The notes: generated from the letters alone by a model not told the origin. A stretch of DNA of 5,700 nt from Hyphomicrobiales bacterium (GCA_028290085.1 JAQGKN010000510.1:1-5700); one strand, 5' to 3'; counted from the stretch's first letter, positions 1 through 5,398 are shown. Translations and numbers: made by a program.

Positions 1-338
1 ACGAGCACAAGGCTCGGTCCCTCAGGTGCGAAGTGCTTGTTACCCCAACCGATGAGCGCCCAAAGCACTGGACGGAAATCGTTGCCGCGTTCCGTCAGGA
101 CATAATCATAGCGCGCAGGCTTATCGGCATAACGACGCCGGGCGAGCAGCCCCTCATCCACAAGCTTGCTCAGCCGTGTGCTGAGGATGTTGGTAGAGAT
201 CCCCAAGCTCTCCTGAAACTCGTCAAAGCGCTTGAGTCCGTTCATCGCGTCGCGAAGGATGAGGATGCTCCACCGCTCGCCAATGCGTTTAAGACTGCGG
301 GCAACCGGGCATTGCGAAGGTTGGGGTAGTTCCTTCAT
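1..338 (-). CDS. HxlR-family winged-helix transcriptional regulator (C-terminus beyond window)
   Basis: Reading leftward from the ATG at 338, 112 codons are open to the window edge with no stop, so the gene is cut by the window rather than broken. The protein begins MKELPQPSQCPVARSLKRIG, followed by ERWSILILRDAMNGLKRFDEFQ (about 21-42), SLGISTNILSTRLSKLVDEGLL (44-65), the wing RRRYADKPARYDYVLTERG (67-85), and a last helix around LWALIGWGNKHF. This is the full HxlR order: an N-terminal Cys-Pro, a 'GERWSILILRD' helix, a recognition helix with 'N.L..RL..L...G.L', and a 'Y.LT..G' wing. In several family members (YodB, HypR) the N-terminal Cys, here Cys10, senses electrophiles or oxidants; that role here is inferred. 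HxlR proteins are usually 110-150 residues, so little is missing. The start is supported by AGGAAG at 346-351, seven bases upstream. The operator array upstream suggests autoregulation. Its other targets are unknown. Confidence 0.93.
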   Translation of the reverse strand, partial: MKELPQPSQCPVARSLKRIGERWSILILRDAMNGLKRFDEFQESLGISTNILSTRLSKLVDEGLLARRRYADKPARYDYVLTERGNDFRPVLWALIGWGNKHFAPEGPSLVL

Positions 339-352
339 AGTCGCGCTTCCTA

Positions 353-375
353 GTGACTTTCAAATCTGAAGTCAC
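353..375. promoter_or_regulatory. Putative HxlR operator 1
   Basis: A perfect inverted repeat GTGACTT (353-359), nine bases, AAGTCAC (369-375) lies between the -10 region and the ribosome binding site of the leftward HxlR gene. Dyad symmetry with short arms fits binding by a winged-helix dimer. Operator 2 has the same arm and spacer lengths. Binding by the adjacent regulator is inferred from position. Confidence 0.6.
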
Positions 376-402
376 CATACATACGTGACTTGCAAAAAGC
401 AA
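374..402 (-). promoter_or_regulatory. Candidate promoter of the HxlR gene
   Basis: On the minus strand, TTGCTT (402-397) is followed after 17 bases by TATGGT (379-374), each matching the sigma-70 -35/-10 consensus at four of six positions. The predicted start would be about 25-30 bases upstream of the ATG at 338. The placement within the operator array is the main support; the hexamers alone are ordinary. Confidence 0.35.
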
Positions 403-408
403 GTGACG
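384..408. promoter_or_regulatory. Putative HxlR operator 2
   Basis: The inverted repeat CGTGACTTGC (384-393), AAAAA, GCAAGTGACG (399-408) has one mismatch in ten pairs. Its core, GTGACTT-N9-AAGTGAC (385-407), repeats the design of operator 1 exactly 32 bp away, about three helical turns. It covers the proposed -35 box of the leftward regulator promoter, so binding should repress that promoter (inference). Confidence 0.6.
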
Positions 409-425
409 CGAAAATCGGGCGCGGC

Positions 426-496
426 GGGCGCGACGTCGCGCCCCTGCCCAGGTGACCTCGAGAGTTCCGTGTGCAGAGGCCGGGGCGAGCCCCGGC
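426..496. other. Two GC-rich palindromes between the HxlR control region and the peptidase gene
   Basis: A perfect 18-bp palindrome GGGCGCGACGTCGCGCCC occupies 426-443. A second inverted repeat, GCCGGGGC-GA-GCCCCGGC, occupies 479-496. Neither is followed by a T-run on either strand, so they are not textbook intrinsic terminators. They lie in about 190 bases (409-601) with no convincing gene. Possible roles are a Rho-independent-like pause, a protein-binding site or simply GC-rich chance sequence. Confidence 0.4.
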
Positions 497-601
497 GCAT
501 CAGCGTCACTCGGCTCGTCGGGATTTGCGGTGATCGGCGCGCAACCCTAAAGCTGCTTCAGCTTCGACCTTCCGAAGTTTTGATCCGGTCTAGTCAACTG
601 T

Positions 602-1366
602 TCAATTCTTTGGCTTGGGCAAATGGTCTGAAGTGTTTGCAAAAGCAGACTCGAACGACAGCCCGGCATTCAGGGATTGAACAAGGGCGCGAACTTTTTC
701 CGGCCCTTTTTCACCGTCGAGCCAACGGCTGACCTTGCATGCAGCCTTAGCGTAAAGGAGGTCGTTTGCCGCCCCATGTATCCATACCGCGCGTGAAGCG
801 GGTAGATCGCCAGCAGGCTCGACCAGACAACGATCGGCGGCTTCAGCAGGCGCCAGATATCGAAGGTCGTTGGAAACGTTTACCGCGAGACCTTCATCGA
901 ACCATTGCGGCACAGTCCGGGCGAGGGTCCTCCGAATTCCCAGTTCAGCGTGCAACTCGGCATGAGCTAACTCATGCCGGACGATAATGGGATCGATGCC
1001 GCGCACTGAAACGACCAGGCCGAGATCCAGGATCGTGATCGCACGCGCGCCTCCGCCGCCAAGTGCACGAAAGCATCGATCGTCTGAGCAAACGAGTATG
1101 CGCGGATGACTTTTCAGGCTGTCAAAATAGGATGACACGACGCGGCGAGAAGCATCGACCATTTGCTGCAGGTGAAGCCGCTCCCCTGTCCCCAAGCCGT
1201 TGGCGTAGAGCCCGTCGGACACCTGCTCGAAGCCATAGCAGGGCGGCCAGGCAATGGCAGGGAGCGAAGGGTAGGCCACAGCAGTCCCAGCCAGCGCGCT
1301 TACCAGATCAACGAAGGCGATAAGCCGAACCGCGAATGTCCAGAAGCGCTTCATGGGATGTCTCAT
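602..1366 (-). CDS. Exported HExxH zinc-metallopeptidase-like protein (gluzincin, peptidase MA type)
   Basis: The 254-residue product has an N-terminal signal peptide: MKR, then a hydrophobic stretch, ending ALAGTAVA before YPSLP (cleavage near residue 31), so it is probably periplasmic or secreted. The zinc site is explicit: VRHELAHAELH places His131, Glu132 and His135 as HExxH, and QWFDEGLAV about 20 residues later supplies Glu158 as the third ligand, the HExxH...E layout of gluzincins. The C-terminal part (LLYAKAACKVSRWL, then LNAGLSFESAFA) resembles the helical tail of peptidase MA-like proteins. Cysteines at 43, 93, 98, 180 and 210 could form disulfides. The substrate is unknown. Two starts are possible: 1366, or 1354 (residue 5), which gives a cleaner signal peptide and has AGGATGAG upstream; AGG sits directly against the 1366 ATG, too close for a usual site. 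It lies 157 bases after the binding-protein gene on the same strand, with no obvious functional tie. Confidence 0.82.
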   Translation of the reverse strand: MRHPMKRFWTFAVRLIAFVDLVSALAGTAVAYPSLPAIAWPPCYGFEQVSDGLYANGLGTGERLHLQQMVDASRRVVSSYFDSLKSHPRILVCSDDRCFRALGGGGARAITILDLGLVVSVRGIDPIIVRHELAHAELHAELGIRRTLARTVPQWFDEGLAVNVSNDLRYLAPAEAADRCLVEPAGDLPASRAVWIHGAANDLLYAKAACKVSRWLDGEKGPEKVRALVQSLNAGLSFESAFANTSDHLPKPKN

Positions 1367-1500
1367 CCTGCAACGTCCACGTCCGGCCTGCGAACTGGGC
1401 CCGCTCCTTCGTCTCCCGCTGGCTTTGCGGGCTGCTGCGGCGCAGCAAAAGCTACACGCAAATGAAGTTTACGCTTCGAACAGTGGGAGAAAGTGACCCA

Positions 1501-1520
1501 TCCCGATTGCAATTTCGGGA
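1501..1520 (-). terminator. Possible transcription stop after the binding-protein gene
   Basis: The inverted repeat TCCCGA (1501-1506) / TCGGGA (1515-1520) with an eight-base loop begins only three bases past the stop codon of the leftward binding-protein gene. On the minus strand it is followed by TGGGTCACTTTC, which is not a proper T-run, so termination may be weak. Its position is the main argument. Confidence 0.35.
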
Positions 1521-1523
1521 GGC

Positions 1524-2603
1524 CTAGTGTTCGGCTCTCGGAGAATGGACCTGTTCCGCAGAAATGTACGGGCCTAGTTCCCTGAGGGCCGCCTCGCCGA
1601 AGCGAAGATCGATCGCCTGTTGCACATCCACGTCTGCTTCGATCCAGTTCTGCGTCTTGTAGAATTCGAGATCTCTTTGCAGTCCAGCTACATTGAGGTG
1701 ACCATCTGGATCGACACCCTGCGGTGAAATTGTCCGATAGACGTTTGGGTCCTTCGTGGTCGTGAATTCTGTCAGGATAGCGACAACATCTTCACCTCGT
1801 GGTCCCTTCAGCAGACCATCTGCGAGCCCATCATTATAGAAACGTGCCGCTTTCAAGAAGGCACGCATGAAGCGACGCGCTGCATCCGGCCGCTTCTGCA
1901 TAAATTTCCCTGACATCAGGGTGACAGAGGCTTCATGATAAGGGTCCATCACGTCGTCACTGGAGATCCGAACAGCTCCGAAGTTCTTAATCGCCTGAGA
2001 GGCCTGTGGTTCGGCCGTAAGACCAACATCTATTTTTCCGCTTGCCAGGGCAGCAACTTGATTTGGATAGGAAAGGTAGACAGGGTCGATATCTTTGAAG
2101 GAAAGGCCATTTTTGATTAAGTACGAATTGAGCGTTGCTGTTGCACTGGAGCCAGGGGACGGCATGGAAACCTTTAGACCCTTGATGTCGGTCGGATGCT
2201 TGTATCGCCCGGTATCAATCAAGTCCTTGCGGATGATAAGGATGTTGTGCCCGTAATGCGGTGGTGCGCTGCCGCTCGACGCGACGATCTTTATGTCAAT
2301 GCCGCGTGCCACGGCATTATACAGTGCGGCTGTCCCAGAACTTGTGGCTACATCAAGATCCCCAGTCCCGAGAGGCACAATCATCTTCACGCCAGAGTCA
2401 AATGTAGTTACTTCTACCGACAGGTCCTCATCGTGGAAAAAGCCCATCTTTTCGGCGATGAAGATGATGGCATCGCTGCTGGTGCCCGACCCTGCCATGT
2501 TGATCTTGTCGAGCGCGAAAGCTGGCCACACTCCGAGCACGCACCACAGCACAGCGCTCCTTAGAGCCAACCGGACGTAAGGTCCTTGCTGAAGGAAGTT
2601 CAT
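1524..2603 (-). CDS. Periplasmic ABC transporter substrate-binding protein, NMT1/SsuA-like
   Basis: The 359-residue product starts with a signal peptide (MNFLQQGPYVRLALRSAVLW, then CVLGVWPAFA) with likely cleavage after Ala30. The mature part follows the NMT1/SsuA/TauA fold: an early strand and helix (INMAGSGTSSDAIIFIAEKMGFF), LSVEVTTFDSGVKMIVPLGTGDLDVATSSGTAAL (about 61-94), then VASSGSAPPHYGHNILIIRKDL, IKGLKVSMPSPGSSATATLNSYL (about 139-161), and LASGKIDVGLTAEPQA. Such proteins bind nitrate, sulfonates, taurine, pyrimidine precursors, aromatic acids or similar small organics and hand them to an inner-membrane ABC permease. The ligand cannot be read from sequence. No permease or ATPase gene lies in the window, so it is either an orphan or its partners are elsewhere. 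The start is backed by AAGGGAA about seven bases upstream (around 2610-2617). It is divergent from the DUF6494-like gene across a 460-bp control region. Confidence 0.9.
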   Translation of the reverse strand: MNFLQQGPYVRLALRSAVLWCVLGVWPAFALDKINMAGSGTSSDAIIFIAEKMGFFHDEDLSVEVTTFDSGVKMIVPLGTGDLDVATSSGTAALYNAVARGIDIKIVASSGSAPPHYGHNILIIRKDLIDTGRYKHPTDIKGLKVSMPSPGSSATATLNSYLIKNGLSFKDIDPVYLSYPNQVAALASGKIDVGLTAEPQASQAIKNFGAVRISSDDVMDPYHEASVTLMSGKFMQKRPDAARRFMRAFLKAARFYNDGLADGLLKGPRGEDVVAILTEFTTTKDPNVYRTISPQGVDPDGHLNVAGLQRDLEFYKTQNWIEADVDVQQAIDLRFGEAALRELGPYISAEQVHSPRAEH

Positions 2604-2633
2604 TGCTGGTTCCCTTTCATCCGCAGCCTATTG

Positions 2634-2653
2634 ATCGGTTTGGCTCAACCGAT
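2634..2653. promoter_or_regulatory. Inverted repeat just upstream of the binding-protein gene
   Basis: ATCGGTT (2634-2640), six bases, AACCGAT (2647-2653) is a perfect seven-base inverted repeat lying 31-50 bases before the leftward ATG at 2603. It is well placed for an operator or a leader hairpin. The protein that would bind it is unknown. Confidence 0.4.
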
Positions 2654-2746
2654 TCTCCGGTAGCTTGTTATTAAACGACACGGTAGGCGTCCTATTGCCC
2701 GAGTCAATATTGGACCGCAGCTAGACGCCTTGCACCTCGTTCGATA

Positions 2747-2762
2747 AGCGATCAGGATCGCT
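2747..2762. repeat. Near-palindrome AGCGATC-AG-GATCGCT in the divergent control region
   Basis: Seven-base arms (2747-2753 and 2756-2762) flank two bases. A weaker one, TAGAT-GTGG-ATCTA, follows at 2800-2813. Both sit mid-way in the 2604-3063 control region, which contains no convincing gene. They may be regulator half-sites or chance. Confidence 0.3.
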
Positions 2763-2883
2763 CATTGGATCAAGGGGCATGCTGATTTCCTCGAACCTAT
2801 AGATGTGGATCTACTGGCAAAAACGACACTGGTTGCGCGGTCCCGTGCATCGGACGCTCAGTAAAGAGAATGCCCCAAGTTAC

Positions 2884-2904
2884 AAGGTTACGCTTAGTAA
2901 CCTT
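2884..2904. promoter_or_regulatory. Perfect 8-5-8 inverted repeat, candidate operator of the divergent region
   Basis: AAGGTTAC (2884-2891), GCTTA, GTAACCTT (2897-2904) is a perfect inverted repeat of 21 bp, preceded directly by a related half-site AAGTTAC at 2877-2883. No T-run follows, and it is not next to a stop codon, so a protein-binding site is more likely than a terminator. It lies 160 bases upstream of the rightward DUF6494-like gene and 281 bases upstream of the leftward binding-protein gene, so it may serve either. Confidence 0.5.
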
Positions 2905-3063
2905 CGGCAACCATAGACGCTCCGGCGAATTGTCGTGCTGTTTTGAGGCAAGCTCGTGCGCAAGCTCGACAATTTGGCGATACCATGAGCGAGAAAGCTT
3001 TGACACGAGAGAGGATGAGCATTTCCGGCGGATCCATCACACTGGGACGGCACGGAGGCGTCG

Positions 3064-3276
3064 ATGAACGAAGATGCATTGAATATCAGCATCCGAAAGT
3101 TTCTCAAGAAGGTCGGTGTCACATCGCAACGTGAAATCGAGAAGGCGGTGCGAGACGCCGCCGGGCGCGGTGAACTCCAACCGAACGAAAAACTTGCGGC
3201 TAGGATGACACTGCAAATAGAAGGTATCAGCCTGAGGCTCGAGATCGCTGGCGAAATCCACGTCGATAAAACATAG
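3064..3276 (+). CDS. DUF6494-like small protein
   Basis: The 70-residue product opens MNEDALNISIRKFLKKVGVT, then SQREIEKAVRDAAGRGELQPNEKL, and closes with ARMTLQIEGISLRLEIAGEIHVD. This matches my memory of the DUF6494 family: small proteobacterial proteins with an N-terminal helix-turn-helix-like half (residues 5-35) followed by a beta-hairpin-like half with alternating hydrophobics (about 45-67). The length is typical, so it looks complete. It has no signal peptide, no membrane segment and no cysteine, and should be cytosolic. No biochemical function is established; the 'S.REIEKAV..A...G' part suggests a compact helical interaction or nucleic-acid-binding unit, but that is speculation. The start has GGAGG at 3054-3058, five bases ahead. 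It is first in a rightward row of small genes, 160 bases before the cupin. Confidence 0.85.
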   Translation: MNEDALNISIRKFLKKVGVTSQREIEKAVRDAAGRGELQPNEKLAARMTLQIEGISLRLEIAGEIHVDKT

Positions 3277-3312
3277 ACTTTTGCTGGGTATTTTTGCTAG
3301 TCATCTCGTGTA

Positions 3313-3341
3313 TTTCGAGAACCTTCTGGCCGAAATATTAT
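3313..3341 (+). promoter_or_regulatory. Candidate promoter in front of the cupin gene
   Basis: TTTCGA (3313-3318), 17 bases, TATTAT (3336-3341) gives a good -10 but a weak -35. TCTCG/CGAGA (3304-3320) overlaps the -35, and the inverted repeat CGAAAC-N8-GTTTCG (3351-3370) falls around the expected start point, either of which could be an operator. It would give the cupin its own transcript apart from the DUF6494-like gene. Confidence 0.25.
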
Positions 3342-3436
3342 CCATGGACGCGAAACGGATGAAGGTTTCGAACGTTTATTTTGCGACACAGAGGCATTGT
3401 GAGAGCGTCGAGACATTCTCTTGGAGGGGTTGCTCC

Positions 3437-3769
3437 ATGACCGACACAACCATTCAGAAGGTGAGCAGCGCAGCGTCTCCGGTTGGCGACATGGGCCAGA
3501 TCTATCTCGTATCTGGTAAGCGCGTTTCCATGCGTCTATGGCGTGATGAAGAACCGCAGACAAAGGCACCTATCAGGCGCAACTACGAAACAGTTGGCTT
3601 CGTAATTACGGGTCGTGCGGAGCTGACCATCGAAGGGCAGACGATCACGCTCGCCCCGGGTGACTCCTGGTTAGTGCCGTCCGGCGCTGAGCACAATTAT
3701 ACGATAATTGAAATGTTTACAGCGGTGGAAGCGACGGCTCCGCCGGCGCAGGTTCACGGGAGAGACTGA
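3437..3769 (+). CDS. Single-domain cupin protein
   Basis: The start at 3437 is chosen because GGAGGGG (3423-3429) precedes it by seven bases; the same frame is open further upstream to 3281 but without a ribosome site or family resemblance. The 110-residue product is a small beta-barrel cupin: YETVGFVITGRAELTIEGQ (about 50-68) is motif 1 and APGDSWLVPSGAEHNYTI (73-90) is motif 2, with the usual PGD, VP.G and His86. The HxH metal ligands of motif 1 are absent, replaced by RRNYE, so classic four-ligand metal binding is doubtful and a binding or sensing role is as likely as an enzymatic one. The end, FTAVEATAPPAQVHGRD, resembles the ends of related small cupins as I remember them, so the protein is probably complete. 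No signal peptide is present. A tiny ORF begins within its stop codon. Confidence 0.88.
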   Translation: MTDTTIQKVSSAASPVGDMGQIYLVSGKRVSMRLWRDEEPQTKAPIRRNYETVGFVITGRAELTIEGQTITLAPGDSWLVPSGAEHNYTIIEMFTAVEATAPPAQVHGRD

Positions 3770-3864
3770 TGACAGTTCGGGATGGCCGCATCGTCAACGG
3801 CCAAGTAGCGTTGTTTTTGGTCGAACGTGAAAAACAGCCCCTGTGGTGCAAGCAACTCCGATGA
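3769..3864 (+). CDS. 31-codon ORF overlapping the cupin stop (uncertain)
   Basis: The sequence TGATG joins the cupin stop (3767-3769) to an ATG at 3769, the usual arrangement for translational coupling. The product would be MTVRDGRIVNGQVALFLVER followed by EKQPLWCKQLR. I recognise no family, and there is no separate strong ribosome site. It could be a genuine small coupled peptide, the start of a decayed longer gene, or chance. Confidence 0.25.
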   Translation: MTVRDGRIVNGQVALFLVEREKQPLWCKQLR

Positions 3865-4133
3865 TCCTGGTGCACTCGACGACTACAGTCTCGCAAAGGT
3901 CTGTTCACCTCTGAAAGCGCTGAGGACTGCAAAGCTTGTCCTCATCCTGATGTTGGGGAGCAACCGGCGTGCCTACAAATAATTCATGTGAAACACGCGC
4001 GTGCCTCTGCCAACGGACGATATGCACGCATATATAAAATCAGTTCCCGCGTGCCGGGGCGTCAATAGCCACTCCCCTGAGCGGACTTCTCTCCGGTGAT
4101 CGCACGGACAGCGTTTCACAACAGGAGGTCGTC
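3865..4133. other. Non-coding gap before the small secreted protein
   Basis: No convincing gene is seen here. It holds a 10-bp palindrome CACGCGCGTG (3994-4003), the inverted repeat ATATGC-AC-GCATAT (4020-4033) and an AT-rich TATATAAAAT at 4031-4040 that could be a -10 region, although no matching -35 lies 17 bases upstream. GCGTGCC occurs three times (3967, 3999, 4049). A promoter for the downstream gene may well be in this stretch. Confidence 0.4.
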
Positions 4134-4376
4134 ATGGTCCATACCGCTATTTCTATCGGGGCAGTGGCGCTGGCCGTCATCTTCAGCCCCACGGTGTCTC
4201 ACGCACAAACCTCCTCCGATCCCCTTACCACGTGTGTCATCGTGGGGGTCGGTACGGAACCACTCTGTTTGGGCGAGATGAGCCGGGGAGCACTCAAAGG
4301 CCCGAATTCCGACGCTGAATCAGGGAAGCGCTTCGACAACGACGAGCGGCCAGTATCGCCGCGGCTTTACCGCTGA
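4134..4376 (+). CDS. Small secreted protein, unknown family
   Basis: An 80-residue product with a clear signal peptide: MVHTAISIGAVALAVIFSPT followed by VSHA, with cleavage expected after Ala24 before QTSSD. The mature protein is only about 56 residues, with two cysteines (34 and 45) eleven apart that could form a disulfide in the periplasm, then a hydrophilic, charged tail (ESGKRFDNDERPVSPRLYR) with no predicted structure. The start is strongly supported by AGGAGG seven bases or so upstream (near 4123-4128). I do not recognise the family. The signal peptide and ribosome site make it more credible than its size suggests. It lies between the cupin and GYD genes on the same strand, 129 bases before the latter. 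Confidence 0.65.
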   Translation: MVHTAISIGAVALAVIFSPTVSHAQTSSDPLTTCVIVGVGTEPLCLGEMSRGALKGPNSDAESGKRFDNDERPVSPRLYR

Positions 4377-4505
4377 AGAGATAAGATCCAGTCGCATTGA
4401 TCTGATCTGCGGTCGCGGGTTCAAATGGCTAATATTGGGCCGCACGTCTGACATTGGCGTGTCGCGTACCCTGCTGAAGCTTGTGCTCCTATTCGGGAGG
4501 TAGCC

Positions 4506-4799
4506 ATGAGCACCTACATTATGCTGGCGAGCTGGACCGACCAAGGCATACGGAACGCACCGGACTCGGCCATACGCCTCGATAAAGCTAAGAAAGAACT
4601 TAGCGACATGGGCGGCACGTTCAAATCGGTCTTTCTCACCATGGGCGAGTTCGACCTCGTCCTGATCTACGAGGCGTCCGACGATGCTGTCGCGGCGCGG
4701 TTCGGCCTACAACTCGGCATGTTGGGCAATATTCGAACACGAACGATGAAGGCGTTTCCGGAAGCAGCATATCGGGAAATCATCGCGTCCCTCACATGA
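4506..4799 (+). CDS. GYD-domain protein
   Basis: The 97-residue product is a full-length single GYD domain: MSTYIMLASWTDQGIRN (1-17), SAIRLDKAKKELSDMGGTFK (21-40), SVFLTMGEFDLVLIYEASDD (41-60), then ARFGLQLGMLGNIRTRTMKAFPEAAYREII. The eponymous motif appears as G47-E-F-D50. The fold resembles a ferredoxin-like alpha/beta barrel unit that forms oligomers; no enzymatic activity is established for the family, which is common in rhizobia and other soil bacteria. It has no signal peptide or membrane segment. GGGAGGT just before the ATG (about 4495-4501) supports the start. It ends the readily recognised rightward row; the 129 bases before it show no gene. Confidence 0.92.
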   Translation: MSTYIMLASWTDQGIRNAPDSAIRLDKAKKELSDMGGTFKSVFLTMGEFDLVLIYEASDDAVAARFGLQLGMLGNIRTRTMKAFPEAAYREIIASLT

Positions 4800-4921
4800 C
4801 CAGACGGTCATAATCCCGCTAGAAGAAATGAAAACATGACTTGGGTGGACGAAGTTACGATTGCGATGATCGCCTGAGTCGTTTTTAGCTACGCTTTTCA
4901 ATGACCAGCGGAGGCAGCTTG

Positions 4922-5230
4922 ATGTCTGCCCGCTTGAGGCAAGCGAGCGTAGGGGTACTTGCTCTGGAGCGACCCAATTTGGCGCGAACGCCCACTCCGC
5001 GCCGGCGCGGGAGTGTCAAGCCAAGCGAGGTACGCTTGTCACTTTCCGAGATAGCGGCCGAGGTCGCAACGCGCGGCGATCCGCCTGGACTGCTGAGATC
5101 GCGGGGAGTACCAGCGGGGCCGCCCCAAATGTCACAATGGCTTCAGTCATCACTCACGCAATCTAATGTCCACGCCCGTTTGGATTGCCTTCAGGCTATT
5201 GTAGCTAACGACAGGGTGCGGTGCCGGTGA
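4922..5230 (+). CDS. Hypothetical protein, unrecognised (uncertain)
   Basis: A 102-codon frame starts at 4922 with GGAGG (4910-4914) seven bases ahead; an ATG seven codons earlier (4901) has no such site. The product is basic at the N-terminus (MSARLRQASVGVLALERPNL, then a run rich in Arg and Pro), with one helix-like segment SEVRLSLSEIAAEVATRG around residues 36-53, and then low-complexity Gly/Pro/Arg sequence. I recognise no domain, signal peptide or membrane segment. The good ribosome site argues for a gene; the composition, third-position use and lack of motif argue for chance or decayed sequence. The 122 bases before it and 168 after it show no other gene. Confidence 0.3.
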   Translation: MSARLRQASVGVLALERPNLARTPTPRRRGSVKPSEVRLSLSEIAAEVATRGDPPGLLRSRGVPAGPPQMSQWLQSSLTQSNVHARLDCLQAIVANDRVRCR

Positions 5231-5357
5231 AATATTGTTGCAGAGAGCACCATTGGGGATGTTGCGTTCCATCGTTCTTCCGCCGAGGTTCAGCCAGGTC
5301 AATTTCCAAGGCGTAAACATGTCGAAATGACGCTTTTTGCATAAGGAACGAACTTAG

Positions 5358-5393
5358 CCTTAACCATTGTGGCCTAACGGTTTTTAAGGGAGG
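5358..5393 (+). promoter_or_regulatory. Leader hairpin overlapping the ribosome binding site of the sensor gene
   Basis: CCTTAACC (5358-5365) can pair with GGTT (5379-5382) and AAGG (5386-5389) with a three-T bulge, masking part of the GGGAGG site (5388-5393) that lies five bases before the ATG at 5399. It could tune translation, but the stem is short and imperfect. Confidence 0.3.
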
Positions 5394-5398
5394 TCTCA

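Noticed and set aside
385..732. Rightward 115-codon open frame over the HxlR control region and the end of the peptidase gene
   Set aside because: No ribosome site, Arg/Ser-rich random-looking product, and it overlaps both the operators and a well-supported leftward gene.
2751..2813. nod-box-like ATC/GAT dyads
   Set aside because: The ATC-N9-GAT spacing and the rest of the nod-box consensus are not met.
2984..3134. Open frame beginning MSEKALTRERM that overlaps the DUF6494-like start
   Set aside because: No ribosome site, overlaps a recognised gene in another frame and has no domain-like pattern.
3281..3436. Upstream extension of the cupin from a TTG at 3281
   Set aside because: No ribosome site there, extra residues do not look like cupin sequence, and a GGAGGGG site precedes the ATG at 3437.
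3967..4055. Three copies of GCGTGCC as a repeat array
   Set aside because: Unequal spacing (32 and 50), short unit and GC-rich context make chance likely.
4408..4440. GGTTCAAAT resembling a tRNA T-loop
   Set aside because: The flanking bases cannot form the five-pair T-stem, and no acceptor or anticodon arms are present.
4863..4887. GCGAT-G-ATCGC followed by GTTTTTAG as a terminator after the GYD gene
   Set aside because: The stem has no workable loop and the T-run is ten bases away.
5346..5385. GGAAC as an EcfG-type general stress promoter for the sensor gene
   Set aside because: No GTT-type -10 is found 16-17 bases downstream.
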